This document shows, piece after piece, positions 33,462-42,496 of a stretch of 64,000 bases of DNA. The DNA comes from CAYRNY01 sp964425755 (lineage in GTDB: Bacteria > Chloroflexota > Anaerolineae > Aggregatilineales > Aggregatilineaceae). The translations under genes and the position numbers were made by a program. The first letter of the stretch is position 1, and the number at the start of each line of letters is the position of its first letter. The stretch covers positions 124,001 through 188,000 of the forward strand of contig CAYRNY010000008.1 in NCBI GenBank assembly GCA_964425755.1, in the 5' to 3' direction. The notes beneath the pieces were generated by a model, which saw only the letters and a program-made list of their open reading frames with translations, did no database searches and was not told the origin of the DNA.

Positions 33462-33475
33462 CGAACATCCGTTCT
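33462..33475. promoter_or_regulatory. LexA/DinR-like palindrome upstream of gyrB
   Basis: CGAACATCCGTTCT matches the Bacillus-type SOS box CGAACRNRYGTTYC at 12 of 14 positions. It lies downstream of the first promoter and next to the second TATAAT, a position where a repressor could act. No LexA gene is in the window. Confidence 0.4.
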
Positions 33476-33648
33476 CGCAGGCGATCTTGCGAGCGGTCGT
33501 TTAGGCGGCCAGGTGTCCTCAGTAACTCAATGAGCGATTGCCCGAAAACCACGCACTCGGCGGCCATCTGTTCAGGGCCGTCTTATATATGTTTTGTGTC
33601 TGGTGGGAATCTGGAGGGTAGGGCTGGTGGTTCTGGTAGGAGGGTTCA

Positions 33649-35604
33649 GTGGCGGAACAAATATCGCGGCAAACTGAAGCAAGTATTCGCGTGCTCAAGG
33701 GGCTGGAAGCGGTTCGCAAACGCCCCGGGATGTATGTGGGTGGCACCGATCTTCGGGCGCTGCATCACCTGATCTACGAGGTTGTAGACAACTCAATCGA
33801 CGAGGCACTGGCTGAGCGTTGTGATCACATCGTGATCACGCTGCACGAAGACGACTCCGCGTCGATCATGGATAACGGCGGCGGTATCCCGGTTGGGATT
33901 CACCCGGATGAAGGCGTCTCTACGCTGCAACTGATCATGACGACGCTGCATGCCGGTGGCAAGTTTGACGAATCGGCATACAAGGTGTCCGGCGGTCTGC
34001 ATGGCGTGGGCGTCTCGGCGGTGAACGCGCTGTCGGAGTGGATGGTCGCGGAAGTCTGGCGCGACGACAAAGTTTATCGTCAAGAGTACCGGCGCGGGTT
34101 GCCGGTGACTGGCGTGGAGTTCGTGCGCGATATGGAACCGGGCGAGACAACCGGCACGCGGATCCAGTTCATGCCGGACTTCACGATCATGGACCCCAAC
34201 GAATTCAACTTCACCATGTTGGCGCAGCGGTTCCGCGAGATGGCGTTTGTGGCGCGCGGTGTGACGATCACGCTGCGTGATGAGCGCGTGCACCCGATTC
34301 CGCATGAGGTGACGTTCTATTTTGAGGGCGGCATACGATCCTTCGTGCGCTACCTGAACCGCAACCGCAAACCGCTGCACGAGGCGGTATTCGTCGAGCG
34401 TGATGTCGATATCGAGTTCGAGGAAAACGGACGGCAGGCCTTCACGATCAATGTCGAGGTGGCCTTCCAATATACGGATGCTTCGACCACGACCGAGTTG
34501 TACTTCGCCAACACGATCCACACGCCTGATGGTGGCAGCCACCAGGCGGGGTTGCGCGCGGCGATCACGCGTACGATTAACCTCTACGCGCGGAAAGCCG
34601 GGCTGCTGAAGGAAAAAGATCGCAACTTCTCAAGCAATGATACGCTGGAAGGGTTGACCGCGATCGTCAGCATCAAACACCCTGACCCGCAGTTCGAGAG
34701 CCAGACAAAGGTCAAGCTCATGAACCCGGAAGTGCAGGGGGCGGTGTCTTCGGTGACGGCAGACGCGTTCATGGAATTCCTTGAGGTGAACTCACGCGAT
34801 GCGCGGCGGATCGTGGAACAGTGTATGACCTCGATGCGCGCGCGTGATGCCGCCAAGAAGGCCCGCGACCTGGTCCGGCGTGGCGCGAATCTGCTCGAGA
34901 ACACGACACTGCCCGGCAAGCTCGCTGATTGCTCCGAGCGCGATCCGTCGCGTTCTGAGTTGTACATTGTCGAGGGCGACAGCGCCGGGGGTAGCGCAAA
35001 GCAGGGGCGTGACCGGCATTTCCAGGCGATCCTGCCGCTGCGCGGTAAGATTCTCAATACGGAGCGCGCCCGATTGAACAAGATCCTGGATAACAACGAG
35101 GTTAAGGCGTTGATCTCGGCGCTGGGGGTAGGAATCGGTGACGACTTCAACCTCGAGGGGTTACGTTACGGGCGTATCATCATCATGACGGATGCAGACG
35201 TGGACGGCGCGCACATCCGCACGCTGCTGCTGACGTTCTTCTTCCGCTACATGACACCGTTGATCACCGGCGGGCACCTGTATATCGCCCAACCGCCGCT
35301 GTACCTGATCCAGTACGGCAAGTCGCGTCATTATGCGTACACCGAACGCGAACGCGAGCAGATTCTTAAGGAACTCAACAAGCCCGGCAAGGCGTCTGTG
35401 CAGCGTTACAAGGGCTTGGGCGAGATGAACCCTGATCAACTGTGGGAAACCACGATGGACCCCGAAAACCGCACCTTGCTGCAAGTTACGATAGAGGACG
35501 CGGCGGAAGCGGATCGCGTGTTCGATATGCTGATGGGCAGCAGTGTGCCGCCGCGCAAGCGGTTCATCACGACCCATGCCAAGAAGGCGACACTGGACAT
35601 TTAG
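33649..35604 (+). CDS. gyrB: DNA gyrase subunit B
   Basis: A 651-residue type IIA topoisomerase ATPase subunit, the usual length for bacteria without the large GyrB insert. With GyrA it introduces negative supercoils using ATP. The GHKL site shows EVVDNSIDEAL (Asn/Glu), MDNGGGIPVG and HGVGVSAVNALSE. The transducer domain and the TOPRIM motif EGDSAGGSAKQGRDR with DADVDGAH follow. The C-terminus QRYKGLGEMNPDQLWETTMDPE is nearly invariant in GyrB. It starts with GTG, preceded by GGAGGG. No gyrA follows. ParE is a possible alternative, but the C-terminal block favours GyrB. Confidence 0.95.
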   Translation: MAEQISRQTEASIRVLKGLEAVRKRPGMYVGGTDLRALHHLIYEVVDNSIDEALAERCDHIVITLHEDDSASIMDNGGGIPVGIHPDEGVSTLQLIMTTLHAGGKFDESAYKVSGGLHGVGVSAVNALSEWMVAEVWRDDKVYRQEYRRGLPVTGVEFVRDMEPGETTGTRIQFMPDFTIMDPNEFNFTMLAQRFREMAFVARGVTITLRDERVHPIPHEVTFYFEGGIRSFVRYLNRNRKPLHEAVFVERDVDIEFEENGRQAFTINVEVAFQYTDASTTTELYFANTIHTPDGGSHQAGLRAAITRTINLYARKAGLLKEKDRNFSSNDTLEGLTAIVSIKHPDPQFESQTKVKLMNPEVQGAVSSVTADAFMEFLEVNSRDARRIVEQCMTSMRARDAAKKARDLVRRGANLLENTTLPGKLADCSERDPSRSELYIVEGDSAGGSAKQGRDRHFQAILPLRGKILNTERARLNKILDNNEVKALISALGVGIGDDFNLEGLRYGRIIIMTDADVDGAHIRTLLLTFFFRYMTPLITGGHLYIAQPPLYLIQYGKSRHYAYTEREREQILKELNKPGKASVQRYKGLGEMNPDQLWETTMDPENRTLLQVTIEDAAEADRVFDMLMGSSVPPRKRFITTHAKKATLDI

Positions 35605-35628
35605 CGCCACACCGTCCACAAGAAACGC

Positions 35629-35666
35629 AAGCGAGCCTGTTCATTCGTACGAGCAGGCTCGCTTTT
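35629..35666 (+). terminator. Terminator after gyrB, probably bidirectional
   Basis: AAGCGAGCCTG (35629-35639) pairs with CAGGCTCGCTT (35654-35664), an 11-bp stem, then TTCTTCC. It also serves the convergent nucleotidylyltransferase gene. Confidence 0.78.
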
Positions 35667-35684
35667 CTTCCTGGTGAGATCACA

Positions 35685-36764
35685 TCAGTTCAGTTGCACA
35701 ATGCTGTTTTCTGCCAGCACCAGGCGGTGGGTGCGGGGCTTGGCGGGTGCTCGCACCACATACGCATTATCCGCGATCAAGCTGGCGTCGATGCGCCCTT
35801 CGATATTCCTGATCGTTACCTGTTTCATCACGATGCTGTGCTCGATCTCGCTGCACTCGATCACCACGTCATCCCCGATCGCAGTGTAGGGCCCAATGTA
35901 CGAATCGCGGATGACGGTGTTGTCACCGATGATCGCTGGCCCGCGTACAATGCTGTCGATAATCTCGGTGCCCTCGCCCAGCGTGACCCGGTGCGATACC
36001 GTCGAACTGCCCTTAATGCGAGGGTCGTCTTCAATGGCGGGGCTGAAGGGTTTTTCCTCCAGCACCAGTCGGTTCGCCAGGACAATCGAGTCTGCGTTGC
36101 CTGCATCGATCCACCAACCATCCACCACGTAGGGGATTACGGTCTTGTTCTGGTCGAGCAATTGTTGTATCGCGTCTGTGATCTCTAGTTCGTTGCGCCA
36201 CGAAGGTTTGATGTGCTCGATCGCGTCGAAAATGTCGGGCTGGAAGACGTACACGCCGGCGATCGCCAGGTTGGAGGGTGGGTCTTTGGGCTTTTCCACC
36301 AGCCGCTTGATCGTGTCGCCTTCAAGTTCCGCGATGCCAAATGCGCTTGGATTCGGCACTTCTGTCAGCGCGATCGCAGCACTGGCCTTCATCTCGGCGA
36401 AATTCTGGTAGAGCACGCGCATTTGGTCCTGGAAAATATTGTCGCCCAGGTAGACGATAAACGGTTCATCGCCGATGAAGTCCTGCGCTAGTTTGACGGC
36501 GTGTGCCAGCCCGCGCGGATTCTCTTGCGCGATATACGTCAGCGGCACACCTACCGTTTCCATTCCGTCACCAAGCTGCGCGTGGATTGGCGAATCCAGA
36601 CTGTTGACCACCAGTCCGATCTCGGTCGCCCCCATACCGATCAGCGTTTCGATCGCGTATTTCAACAACGGTTTGTTCGCCACCGGGACGAGTGGTTTTG
36701 GCATGGTCAATGTAACGGGATAGAGCCGGGTTCCTTTGCCGGCGCAGAGGACAATTGCTTTCAT
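35685..36764 (-). CDS. Glucose-1-phosphate thymidylyltransferase-like, long form (copy 1)
   Basis: A 359-residue sugar nucleotidylyltransferase. The N-terminal catalytic domain has the pyrophosphorylase signature LCAGKGTRLYPVT (7-19), with GDNIFQ and EKPKDPPSNLA further on. The C-terminal third is a left-handed beta-helix of hexapeptide repeats (GEGTEIIDSIVRGPAIIGD). It joins glucose-1-phosphate with dTTP or UTP to give an activated sugar. The long form with the beta-helix is seen in StrD-like enzymes. A paralogue with the same architecture lies at 50086, in the dTDP-sugar operon. Here it stands alone, convergent with gyrB. The start has AGAGGGG just upstream. Confidence 0.9.
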   Translation of the reverse strand: MKAIVLCAGKGTRLYPVTLTMPKPLVPVANKPLLKYAIETLIGMGATEIGLVVNSLDSPIHAQLGDGMETVGVPLTYIAQENPRGLAHAVKLAQDFIGDEPFIVYLGDNIFQDQMRVLYQNFAEMKASAAIALTEVPNPSAFGIAELEGDTIKRLVEKPKDPPSNLAIAGVYVFQPDIFDAIEHIKPSWRNELEITDAIQQLLDQNKTVIPYVVDGWWIDAGNADSIVLANRLVLEEKPFSPAIEDDPRIKGSSTVSHRVTLGEGTEIIDSIVRGPAIIGDNTVIRDSYIGPYTAIGDDVVIECSEIEHSIVMKQVTIRNIEGRIDASLIADNAYVVRAPAKPRTHRLVLAENSIVQLN

Positions 36765-36878
36765 GAACCCCTCTTTTCATCGTGGTAGTCAACTTGTCAA
36801 CATATGCGAGCATACGGCAGAAAGATGCTAACGCACTTTCCTTTACGGATGCAACTGGTGGGCGCATTCAATTTCGTA

Positions 36879-37403
36879 TCAGCCGTCTTGGGCTTGACGG
36901 AGAATGCGCAGCCACTTTTGCGCCTGTGCCAGACGCCTGCTGTTATCGGTGAGTAGGGATACTGCCACTTCCATATCAAGTATGGCCTGTTTGTGATCAT
37001 CCAGTTCGTAAAATGCAACGGCCCGGTGATAATAGATTTCCGGGCGTTCTGGCGCGATCTGCTGCGCGCGCGAAAAGTGATCGATCGCCTGCCTGAAATC
37101 CCGTTCTTGGAAGGCACGCATACCGCGTCCGTAGTGGGCGATCCACTGGGTTGGATCGAGTTTGAGCGCATGTGCAAAATCGGCCTCGGCTTCCGCGGTC
37201 CAACCGGCTTGTAGCAACATCAGGCCGCGCGCCGCGAAGAGCTCGGCATTGCGCGGGGCATGTTCAATCGCGGCATCCATGTCATCCAGCGCCAGATCGA
37301 GCTTGCCCTTGGTGTATTGATCCAGGCTGCGTTCGTAGTAGCGTTCGGCAACGCTGAGGCGGATACCTTTCTGGCGATGCGGTGCTGGCTTGGAACGGCT
37401 CAT
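36879..37403 (-). CDS. Tetratricopeptide-repeat protein
   Basis: A 174-residue protein made of about four TPR units covering residues 20-140 (ERYYERSLDQYTKGKLDLALDDMDAAIEHAP, then LFAARGLMLLQAG, HYGRGMRAFQERD, IYYHRAVAFYELD). It has a short basic N-terminus and no signal peptide or membrane helix. TPR folds bind other proteins; no enzymatic domain is present. The ATG at 37403 is chosen over a TTG three codons earlier because GAGG lies at a usable distance. It is alone, divergent from the FHA gene. Confidence 0.86.
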   Translation of the reverse strand: MSRSKPAPHRQKGIRLSVAERYYERSLDQYTKGKLDLALDDMDAAIEHAPRNAELFAARGLMLLQAGWTAEAEADFAHALKLDPTQWIAHYGRGMRAFQERDFRQAIDHFSRAQQIAPERPEIYYHRAVAFYELDDHKQAILDMEVAVSLLTDNSRRLAQAQKWLRILRQAQDG

Positions 37404-37520
37404 GGTGATCAAACCTCATTCGCATGCTGCGATTCCCGGGCGCGCAGGCGTGCTGTGTCTTTTTGGGGCTGACTCGGGTATAGTCTAGTATAACGGTTTT
37501 GGGTGGGAAGAAGCGCTAAA

Positions 37521-37548
37521 TTGTCATAGAATTGCGGTCAGTTATACT
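37521..37548 (+). promoter_or_regulatory. Promoter of the FHA-domain gene
   Basis: TTGTCA (37521-37526), 16 bases, TATACT (37543-37548), then the GTG start at 37583. Confidence 0.58.
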
Positions 37549-37582
37549 TAATGTGATGTTAGTCGAAGGTAAGGGGGATCGT

Positions 37583-38095
37583 GTGATTACATGTCCGCAT
37601 TGCGGTTATGAAAACCCGGATAATCAGATCCTATGCATTCATTGCGGCCTGTTGCTTTCGATCGATCCTCAGCAATTGGATGCTGAGGATATGGGTGTGA
37701 CTCGAGTGTTGGACAACCAGCCGCATGATCCCAATGTCCCTCGCTGGGGAACGGCGAGCTTGGGGGCAGAACGCAAATTGCTGTTGCACATGCGGGGGTT
37801 TGATACGCCGTTGATCATCCCCTTAAGCGATCGTATGGTGATTGGACGCCATAACAACGAAACGGGTGAATCGCCGGACATTCGCCTCGATGAGTATGAC
37901 GCTGCCGAAATGGGCGTGTCGCGCCGCCACGCGATGATCATGGTCGAGGATGATGGGCTTAAGGTGATGGACCTGGATAGTGCCAATTTCACGTTTATTA
38001 ACGGTCAGAAACTGATCCCGTACCAGTCGCGCATTTTGCGCGATGGCGATGAGTTGCGCCTGGGCCGGCTGGTCATCCGTGTGTCGTTTGCATAA
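37583..38095 (+). CDS. Zinc-ribbon plus FHA-domain protein
   Basis: A 170-residue protein. Residues 4-21 form a zinc ribbon (CPHC...CIHC). Residues about 80-165 form a forkhead-associated domain that binds phosphothreonine peptides; MVIGRHNNETGE, SRRHAMIM and NGQKL are the typical strands. The GTG start at 37583 is chosen because AAGGGGG lies 6 bases upstream; the longer frame has no ribosome site. Bacterial FHA proteins work with Ser/Thr kinases, none of which is encoded nearby. The gene is followed after 95 bases by the trehalose synthase-like gene. Confidence 0.9.
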   Translation: MITCPHCGYENPDNQILCIHCGLLLSIDPQQLDAEDMGVTRVLDNQPHDPNVPRWGTASLGAERKLLLHMRGFDTPLIIPLSDRMVIGRHNNETGESPDIRLDEYDAAEMGVSRRHAMIMVEDDGLKVMDLDSANFTFINGQKLIPYQSRILRDGDELRLGRLVIRVSFA

Positions 38096-38190
38096 CGGGT
38101 CTGGTACCAACACAGTAACAGGTTAATGGACGGCTGCACGCTGCTGCACGCAGATGCCGGAGCGTATTCTGTAAGGTTGGGTAAAGGCGA

Positions 38191-39987
38191 ATGTTCGATC
38201 CTCAAGACGCGCTGTGGTACAAGGACGCTGTATTCTACGAGCTTTATCTGCGGGCGTTTCAGGATAGCAACGGCGATGGACATGGCGACCTGCGAGGATT
38301 GCTGACCCGGCTCGATTACCTGCAGCAGTTAGGCGTTGATTGTATTTGGCTCCTGCCGATTTATCCCTCTCCCTTAGTTGACGACGGTTACGATGTCGCC
38401 GATTACGTGAATGTTCACCAACACTTTGGCACGCTGGAAGACTTCAAAGCGCTGGTTGAAGGGGTTCATGCGCGTAACATGAAGTTGATCGTCGATGTGG
38501 TGGTCAACCATACCTCGGACCAGCATCCATGGTTCGTCGAATCACGATCCTCGCGCACGTCCCCCAAGCGGGATTGGTACGTGTGGAGTCCCACAAATGA
38601 ACGGTTTTCAAACGCGCGTGTGATCTTTCTCGACACAGAAACGTCGAATTGGGCGTTTGACGAGATCAACGGTGAGTATTATTGGCATCGTTTCTACAGC
38701 GCACAACCGGACCTGAATTACGACAATCCGGAAGTCCAGGAAGCCATGCTAGGCGTGATGGATTTCTGGCTGGAACTGGGCGTGGACGGCTTCCGGATTG
38801 ACGCGGTCCCTTATCTCTTTGAGCGTGACGGGACCAACTGCGAGAACCTCGCCGAAACGCATGAGTACGTCAAGCGGATGCGGGCGCATGTCGATGCGAA
38901 ATGGCCGGAACCGCGGCGAGTGTTGCTTGCGGAAGCGAACCAGCCACCTGAGGATGTGCACGCCTACTTCGGGAACGACAATGACGAGTTCCACATGGCG
39001 TTTCATTTCCCGATCATGCCGCGTCTGTTCATGGCGCTTAAACAACGCACCCGGCGAAGCATTGTCGATATCATCAACCGCACACCAGCGATCCCCGATG
39101 CGGCACAGTGGTGCATTTTCCTGCGGAACCATGACGAATTGACATTGGAGATGGTGACGCCGGAAGAGCGCGAATACATGTGGGAGCAGTACGCGCCAGA
39201 TATGGACATGCGGTTGAATCTGGGCATTCGCCGCCGGCTTGCCCCCTTGCTGGATAATGACCGCCGCCGGATTCTGCTGCTCAATGCGCTTTTGTTGTCG
39301 CTGCCCGGATCGCCGATCATTTATTACGGCGATGAGATCGGGATGGGGGATGACTACCGGCGGCACGATCGGAACGGGGTGCGTACCCCCATGCAATGGG
39401 ACACGTCGCCAAATGCAGGGTTCTCGGATGCGCCACCGGAAATGTTATACGAGCCGGTGATCGATGACGAGGAATACGGGCACCAGCGTGTGAACGTGGC
39501 CCAACAGCAGGCCGATCCGGATTCGCTGTGGCACGCGATGCGTCATATGCTGAGTGTGCGCAAGCAATACCGCGTGTTCGGGCGGGGGACGTTTGAATTC
39601 GTGCTGCCGGAAAACGAAACGATCCTGGCCTATTGGCGCGAATACGGCGTACCCGCACCGGCGCTCGTTGACGCGGTTGTCGAACTCGAAACTGAGGTGG
39701 TACCGATCGGTGGTGACATTGCGGGAACGCTGTCCGGGCGGGAACCGGCAGTGGAGTCTGCTGACGTGGTACCTGGCGCGCCCCTTATGGAGATAAGCGA
39801 GCGCTTCCTGGTGCTGGCGAATCTGGTGGACGAGCCACAGCGCGCGGAACTGGATCTGTCCGCGCATGTTGGTGTGCGCCCGGTTGATGTTCTATCCGGC
39901 GAGGAATGGCCCGAGATCACTGGCGATCCCTACCAGTTTGAACTGCAGCCATACGCTTATCACTGGTTGAGCTTGTTGCCTGCCTGA
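38191..39987 (+). CDS. Trehalose synthase-like GH13 enzyme
   Basis: A 598-residue GH13 alpha-amylase-family protein closest to maltose alpha-D-glucosyltransferase (TreS), which converts maltose and trehalose. The opening WYKDAVFYELYLRAFQDSNGDG is typical of TreS. The catalytic residues are nucleophile Asp204 (DGFRIDAV), acid/base Glu248 (LLAEANQ) and transition-state Asp315 (LRNHDEL). TreS hallmarks GTPM-like VRTPMQWD and the DMDMRLNLGIRRRLAPLLDN block are present. The C-terminal beta domain carries an unusual insertion of about 40 residues (around 485-525). No maltokinase domain is fused and no treYZ genes are near. A related oligo-glucosidase cannot be excluded. Confidence 0.88.
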   Translation: MFDPQDALWYKDAVFYELYLRAFQDSNGDGHGDLRGLLTRLDYLQQLGVDCIWLLPIYPSPLVDDGYDVADYVNVHQHFGTLEDFKALVEGVHARNMKLIVDVVVNHTSDQHPWFVESRSSRTSPKRDWYVWSPTNERFSNARVIFLDTETSNWAFDEINGEYYWHRFYSAQPDLNYDNPEVQEAMLGVMDFWLELGVDGFRIDAVPYLFERDGTNCENLAETHEYVKRMRAHVDAKWPEPRRVLLAEANQPPEDVHAYFGNDNDEFHMAFHFPIMPRLFMALKQRTRRSIVDIINRTPAIPDAAQWCIFLRNHDELTLEMVTPEEREYMWEQYAPDMDMRLNLGIRRRLAPLLDNDRRRILLLNALLLSLPGSPIIYYGDEIGMGDDYRRHDRNGVRTPMQWDTSPNAGFSDAPPEMLYEPVIDDEEYGHQRVNVAQQQADPDSLWHAMRHMLSVRKQYRVFGRGTFEFVLPENETILAYWREYGVPAPALVDAVVELETEVVPIGGDIAGTLSGREPAVESADVVPGAPLMEISERFLVLANLVDEPQRAELDLSAHVGVRPVDVLSGEEWPEITGDPYQFELQPYAYHWLSLLPA

Positions 39988-40014
39988 TGCGCTGTCGCGT
40001 GCCGGTCGGCCCGG

Positions 40015-41118
40015 TTATTGGGATTCCACCTGGGTTTTGACCAAGCGCACGTTCAGCCGGCTGGCGATCACGATCGCGACGGTGCGGGCAAACGTTTCGG
40101 CGTTTTCGTAGGCTTCCTGATCTTCCTGGTGCTGGCGCAAGTATTCGATACCGGCTTTCGTATCGACGCTGAATTTGTCGCCTACTGTTGCGCGTTTGCG
40201 TGATAACTCGCTGCTGGTTGCGTGCTCGGTCTGCGCCAGCAGCAGCGATTCGTCCGGCAGCGTGAGGTAAATACCCCAGGTATAATGGGTGTAGGTTTCT
40301 TCGGTGACCAGGTCGGCGCGGTCATCCTCGGATTTAGTTTCGTAGATGCGCTCGATGACGTGCCGCAGTTCAACGTTGCGGACATCAGCGATCTGGATGA
40401 TGCGGCCCTGAGGCCCGCCGAGAAAAACGCCTAACAGGCCGGTTGGAGGCACGAGACGGATCGTCCCTTGATCGGTATCGATGACGCACTGATTGAAGGC
40501 TGGCGCTTCTCCGGCGGTTTGTTTTGTAGCCAGGTCTTTGGCGAGTTTGAGCGTCACGTTGTTGCGCCCTTCGCCCACCCAGATTCCGGGATACTGTATT
40601 GGCAGTTTGACCGAATGGGCGAACAGTTTCACGCGTTGCGGACCGATATCTTCACGTTTGTGTGGAACTAACGGCCCGGTGACACCTGGCGAGGTTTCGC
40701 GCGTGGTGCGCGGAATCTTCTTTGCACCGAAGATTTTAAGCGGGCAGCCGAGATGTTCTGCTAGCTGGCGTCCCGCCTGTTGGGCCGCCGCTGCATAGAG
40801 GCTGTTGTTGCCGGGCGGCCAGTGGACGAGCTCTAGCCAGCGAGGTTTATCCTGGGCCGTGCGCGAGACATGGAAGCCCAGCCGCCAACGGCGCGTTTTC
40901 TCCTCGTAGCCGATGACCACGGCGCGCACGTACTCGGTTGAGAGCACCGTTCCCGGAAGTTTGTGGGATTCTGCAAAGCGTGGCGTGTACTCCATCACCC
41001 CTGCGCCGCGTGCGATCCAGAACATAGGGGTGCTGGACAGCGATTCATCGGTGGGGATCAGCCGCCAGAATCCGTCCTGAATAACGATTTCAACATTTTC
41101 CGCAGGGATGGTGGTCAT
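40015..41118 (-). CDS. Conserved-looking hypothetical protein, no recognised domain
   Basis: A 367-residue soluble protein of unknown function. No signal peptide or membrane helix. Parts look beta-rich and globular (GFWRLIPTDESL, RRWRLGFHVSRT), with a helical C-terminal region near 320-350 (YLRQHQEDQEAYENAETFA). A possible promoter, TATAGT, lies about 30 bases upstream on the minus strand. It is divergent from the small membrane protein gene at 41248. The composition and length support a real gene; I do not assign a function. Confidence 0.75.
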   Translation of the reverse strand: MTTIPAENVEIVIQDGFWRLIPTDESLSSTPMFWIARGAGVMEYTPRFAESHKLPGTVLSTEYVRAVVIGYEEKTRRWRLGFHVSRTAQDKPRWLELVHWPPGNNSLYAAAAQQAGRQLAEHLGCPLKIFGAKKIPRTTRETSPGVTGPLVPHKREDIGPQRVKLFAHSVKLPIQYPGIWVGEGRNNVTLKLAKDLATKQTAGEAPAFNQCVIDTDQGTIRLVPPTGLLGVFLGGPQGRIIQIADVRNVELRHVIERIYETKSEDDRADLVTEETYTHYTWGIYLTLPDESLLLAQTEHATSSELSRKRATVGDKFSVDTKAGIEYLRQHQEDQEAYENAETFARTVAIVIASRLNVRLVKTQVESQ

Positions 41119-41247
41119 GAAAAAACCTGCTAGGTCTAGAATATCAACTATACTAAGTTTAAGAAAAATTCACCGCCAAGTCTAGGTTTTCGTCCCCGGC
41201 TTGGTACCTAAGTGGGGGGATATGTACCAGGAGAGAGGATACTGATA

Positions 41248-41910
41248 ATGAGCAGACGGCGAAAGAAACAGCAGCAGACAGATGCTCCCAAGCGACACCC
41301 GCTGCTTGTGTACCACAATCTTGGGCGGCGTTATCGTCCGCCAGCGGTCTTATTAATGGCGATGGGGATTTTTGCGTTGTTGCCGGCCCTGATCCCTGAG
41401 CTGGAAAACGAGGCGGTTGATCCGCAGGCGTTGGCAGGGGTGGGGGTGGTGGTGATCCTGGTCGGGATAGCATTTTGGCTTTTTACCGTGCTGGCGCTGC
41501 GGCGGTCTTATGTTGAGTGTGCGCCGGACTTGCTTGTTATTCGTACACCGTTCAATCGCAGATTGGTGAGCTACCGGCGCGTCAAGGAAGTGCGTGCTGA
41601 GCCGATCAACAAGTTGTATGAGAAACACAAGTTCAAAGGGATGGGCAAACCGCTGATGGAGCCGTTGTTGGGAGGCATGGCGGCGGTAGTCCACATGCGG
41701 TCGTGGCCCGTGTCCCAACGGAGGTTGCGGCGGCTTTTCGGCCCGTATATGTTCTCGCCGCGCGAGGGGGAAGCGGCCTGGGTGTTCATTGTGCCGAATT
41801 ACAGTGCGCTGGTGCGGCAGATCGAGGAAGCGCGTTTGCGCAAGATTGACGAGGACCGTGGCGAGCGGGGCTACAAAGACCCCATCGAACGGCTGAACCG
41901 TACCGGATAG
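41248..41910 (+). CDS. Two-helix membrane protein, PH-like C-terminal domain possible
   Basis: A 220-residue protein with a very basic N-terminus, two hydrophobic segments at about 33-51 and 63-86, then a cytoplasmic domain of about 130 residues. The pattern YVECAPDLLVIRTPFNRRLVSYRRVKEV resembles bacterial PH-type domains that follow membrane helices, but I would not call it firmly. The ATG at 41248 has GGAGAGAGGA upstream. A hairpin shared with the convergent rplL lies just after the stop. Confidence 0.72.
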   Translation: MSRRRKKQQQTDAPKRHPLLVYHNLGRRYRPPAVLLMAMGIFALLPALIPELENEAVDPQALAGVGVVVILVGIAFWLFTVLALRRSYVECAPDLLVIRTPFNRRLVSYRRVKEVRAEPINKLYEKHKFKGMGKPLMEPLLGGMAAVVHMRSWPVSQRRLRRLFGPYMFSPREGEAAWVFIVPNYSALVRQIEEARLRKIDEDRGERGYKDPIERLNRTG

Positions 41911-41932
41911 CAAGTCGATTTCGCGTGACATC

Positions 41933-41973
41933 AAAACAGGCGGCACGGTGCAGTTAGCCCATGTCGCCTGTTT
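41933..41973. terminator. Bidirectional terminator between the membrane protein gene and rplL
   Basis: A long hairpin: 41933-41948 (AAAACAGGCGGCACGG) pairs with 41958-41973 (CCCATGTCGCCTGTTT) with one mismatch region. Each side ends in a T-tract, so it can serve both convergent genes. Confidence 0.75.
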
Positions 41974-41998
41974 GCGTCGTGTTCAGCGTGACGCAGTA

Positions 41999-42391
41999 TT
42001 ACTTGACCTCTACGCTCGCGCCCGCTTCTTCCAACTTGGATTTCGCGTCGTTCGCGGCATCCTTGCTGACTTGTTCCATCACGTTGCTCGGCGCACCCTC
42101 GACCAGGTCCTTCGCTTCTTTCAGGCCCAGACTGGTCAAGCTGCGGACGACCTTGATGACCTCGATCTTCTTCGGGCCGACTTCCTTCAGCACGACATCG
42201 AACTCGGTCTTTTCCTCTTCCTCTTCCTCAGCCGCTGCACCAGGAGCCGCTGCCATCATCGGCATAGCGCCCATCGCCATCGGGGCCGAGGCTTCGACGC
42301 CCCATTCCTCTTCGAGCATTTTCTTCAGCTCGGCAGCTTCCATCACGGTGAGATTGCTGAGTTCTTCTACCAGTTTTTGCAGGTCAGCCAT
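41999..42391 (-). CDS. rplL: 50S ribosomal protein L7/L12
   Basis: A 130-residue L7/L12. The N-terminal dimerisation domain (LVEELSNLTVMEAAELKKMLEE) anchors it to L10. An Ala/Met/Glu-rich hinge is followed by the factor-binding C-terminal domain (EFDVVLKEVG, KIEVIKVVRSLTSLGLKEAKDLVEGAP). It recruits elongation factors to the ribosome. It is second in the rplJ-rplL pair, 105 bases after rplJ. The ATG has GGAAAGGGAAC upstream. A bidirectional terminator ends the operon. Confidence 0.98.
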   Translation of the reverse strand: MADLQKLVEELSNLTVMEAAELKKMLEEEWGVEASAPMAMGAMPMMAAAPGAAAEEEEEEKTEFDVVLKEVGPKKIEVIKVVRSLTSLGLKEAKDLVEGAPSNVMEQVSKDAANDAKSKLEEAGASVEVK

Positions 42392-42496
42392 TGTTAGTGT
42401 TCCCTTTCCTGTTGATTAGATGTGTCCGTGTGTTACGGTCAGTTTACGTGCGATATGTGAATTCGATATGTGATTGGCGACATGAAGTCACCGGTA

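Larger units (their letters stand above)
33335..33648. other. Divergent control region, SAM adenosyltransferase / gyrB
   Basis: 314 bases without a gene. It holds the gyrB promoter at 33380-33408, a second TATAAT at 33445-33450 with no good -35, and a GAAC-4-GTTC palindrome at 33463-33474. A 7-bp inverted repeat TGTTCGT/ACGAACA (33431-33437, 33461-33467) flanks the AT-rich second box. The gyrB leader would be over 200 bases; CTCGCA and TGCGAG near 33475-33493 can form a small hairpin. Confidence 0.55.
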
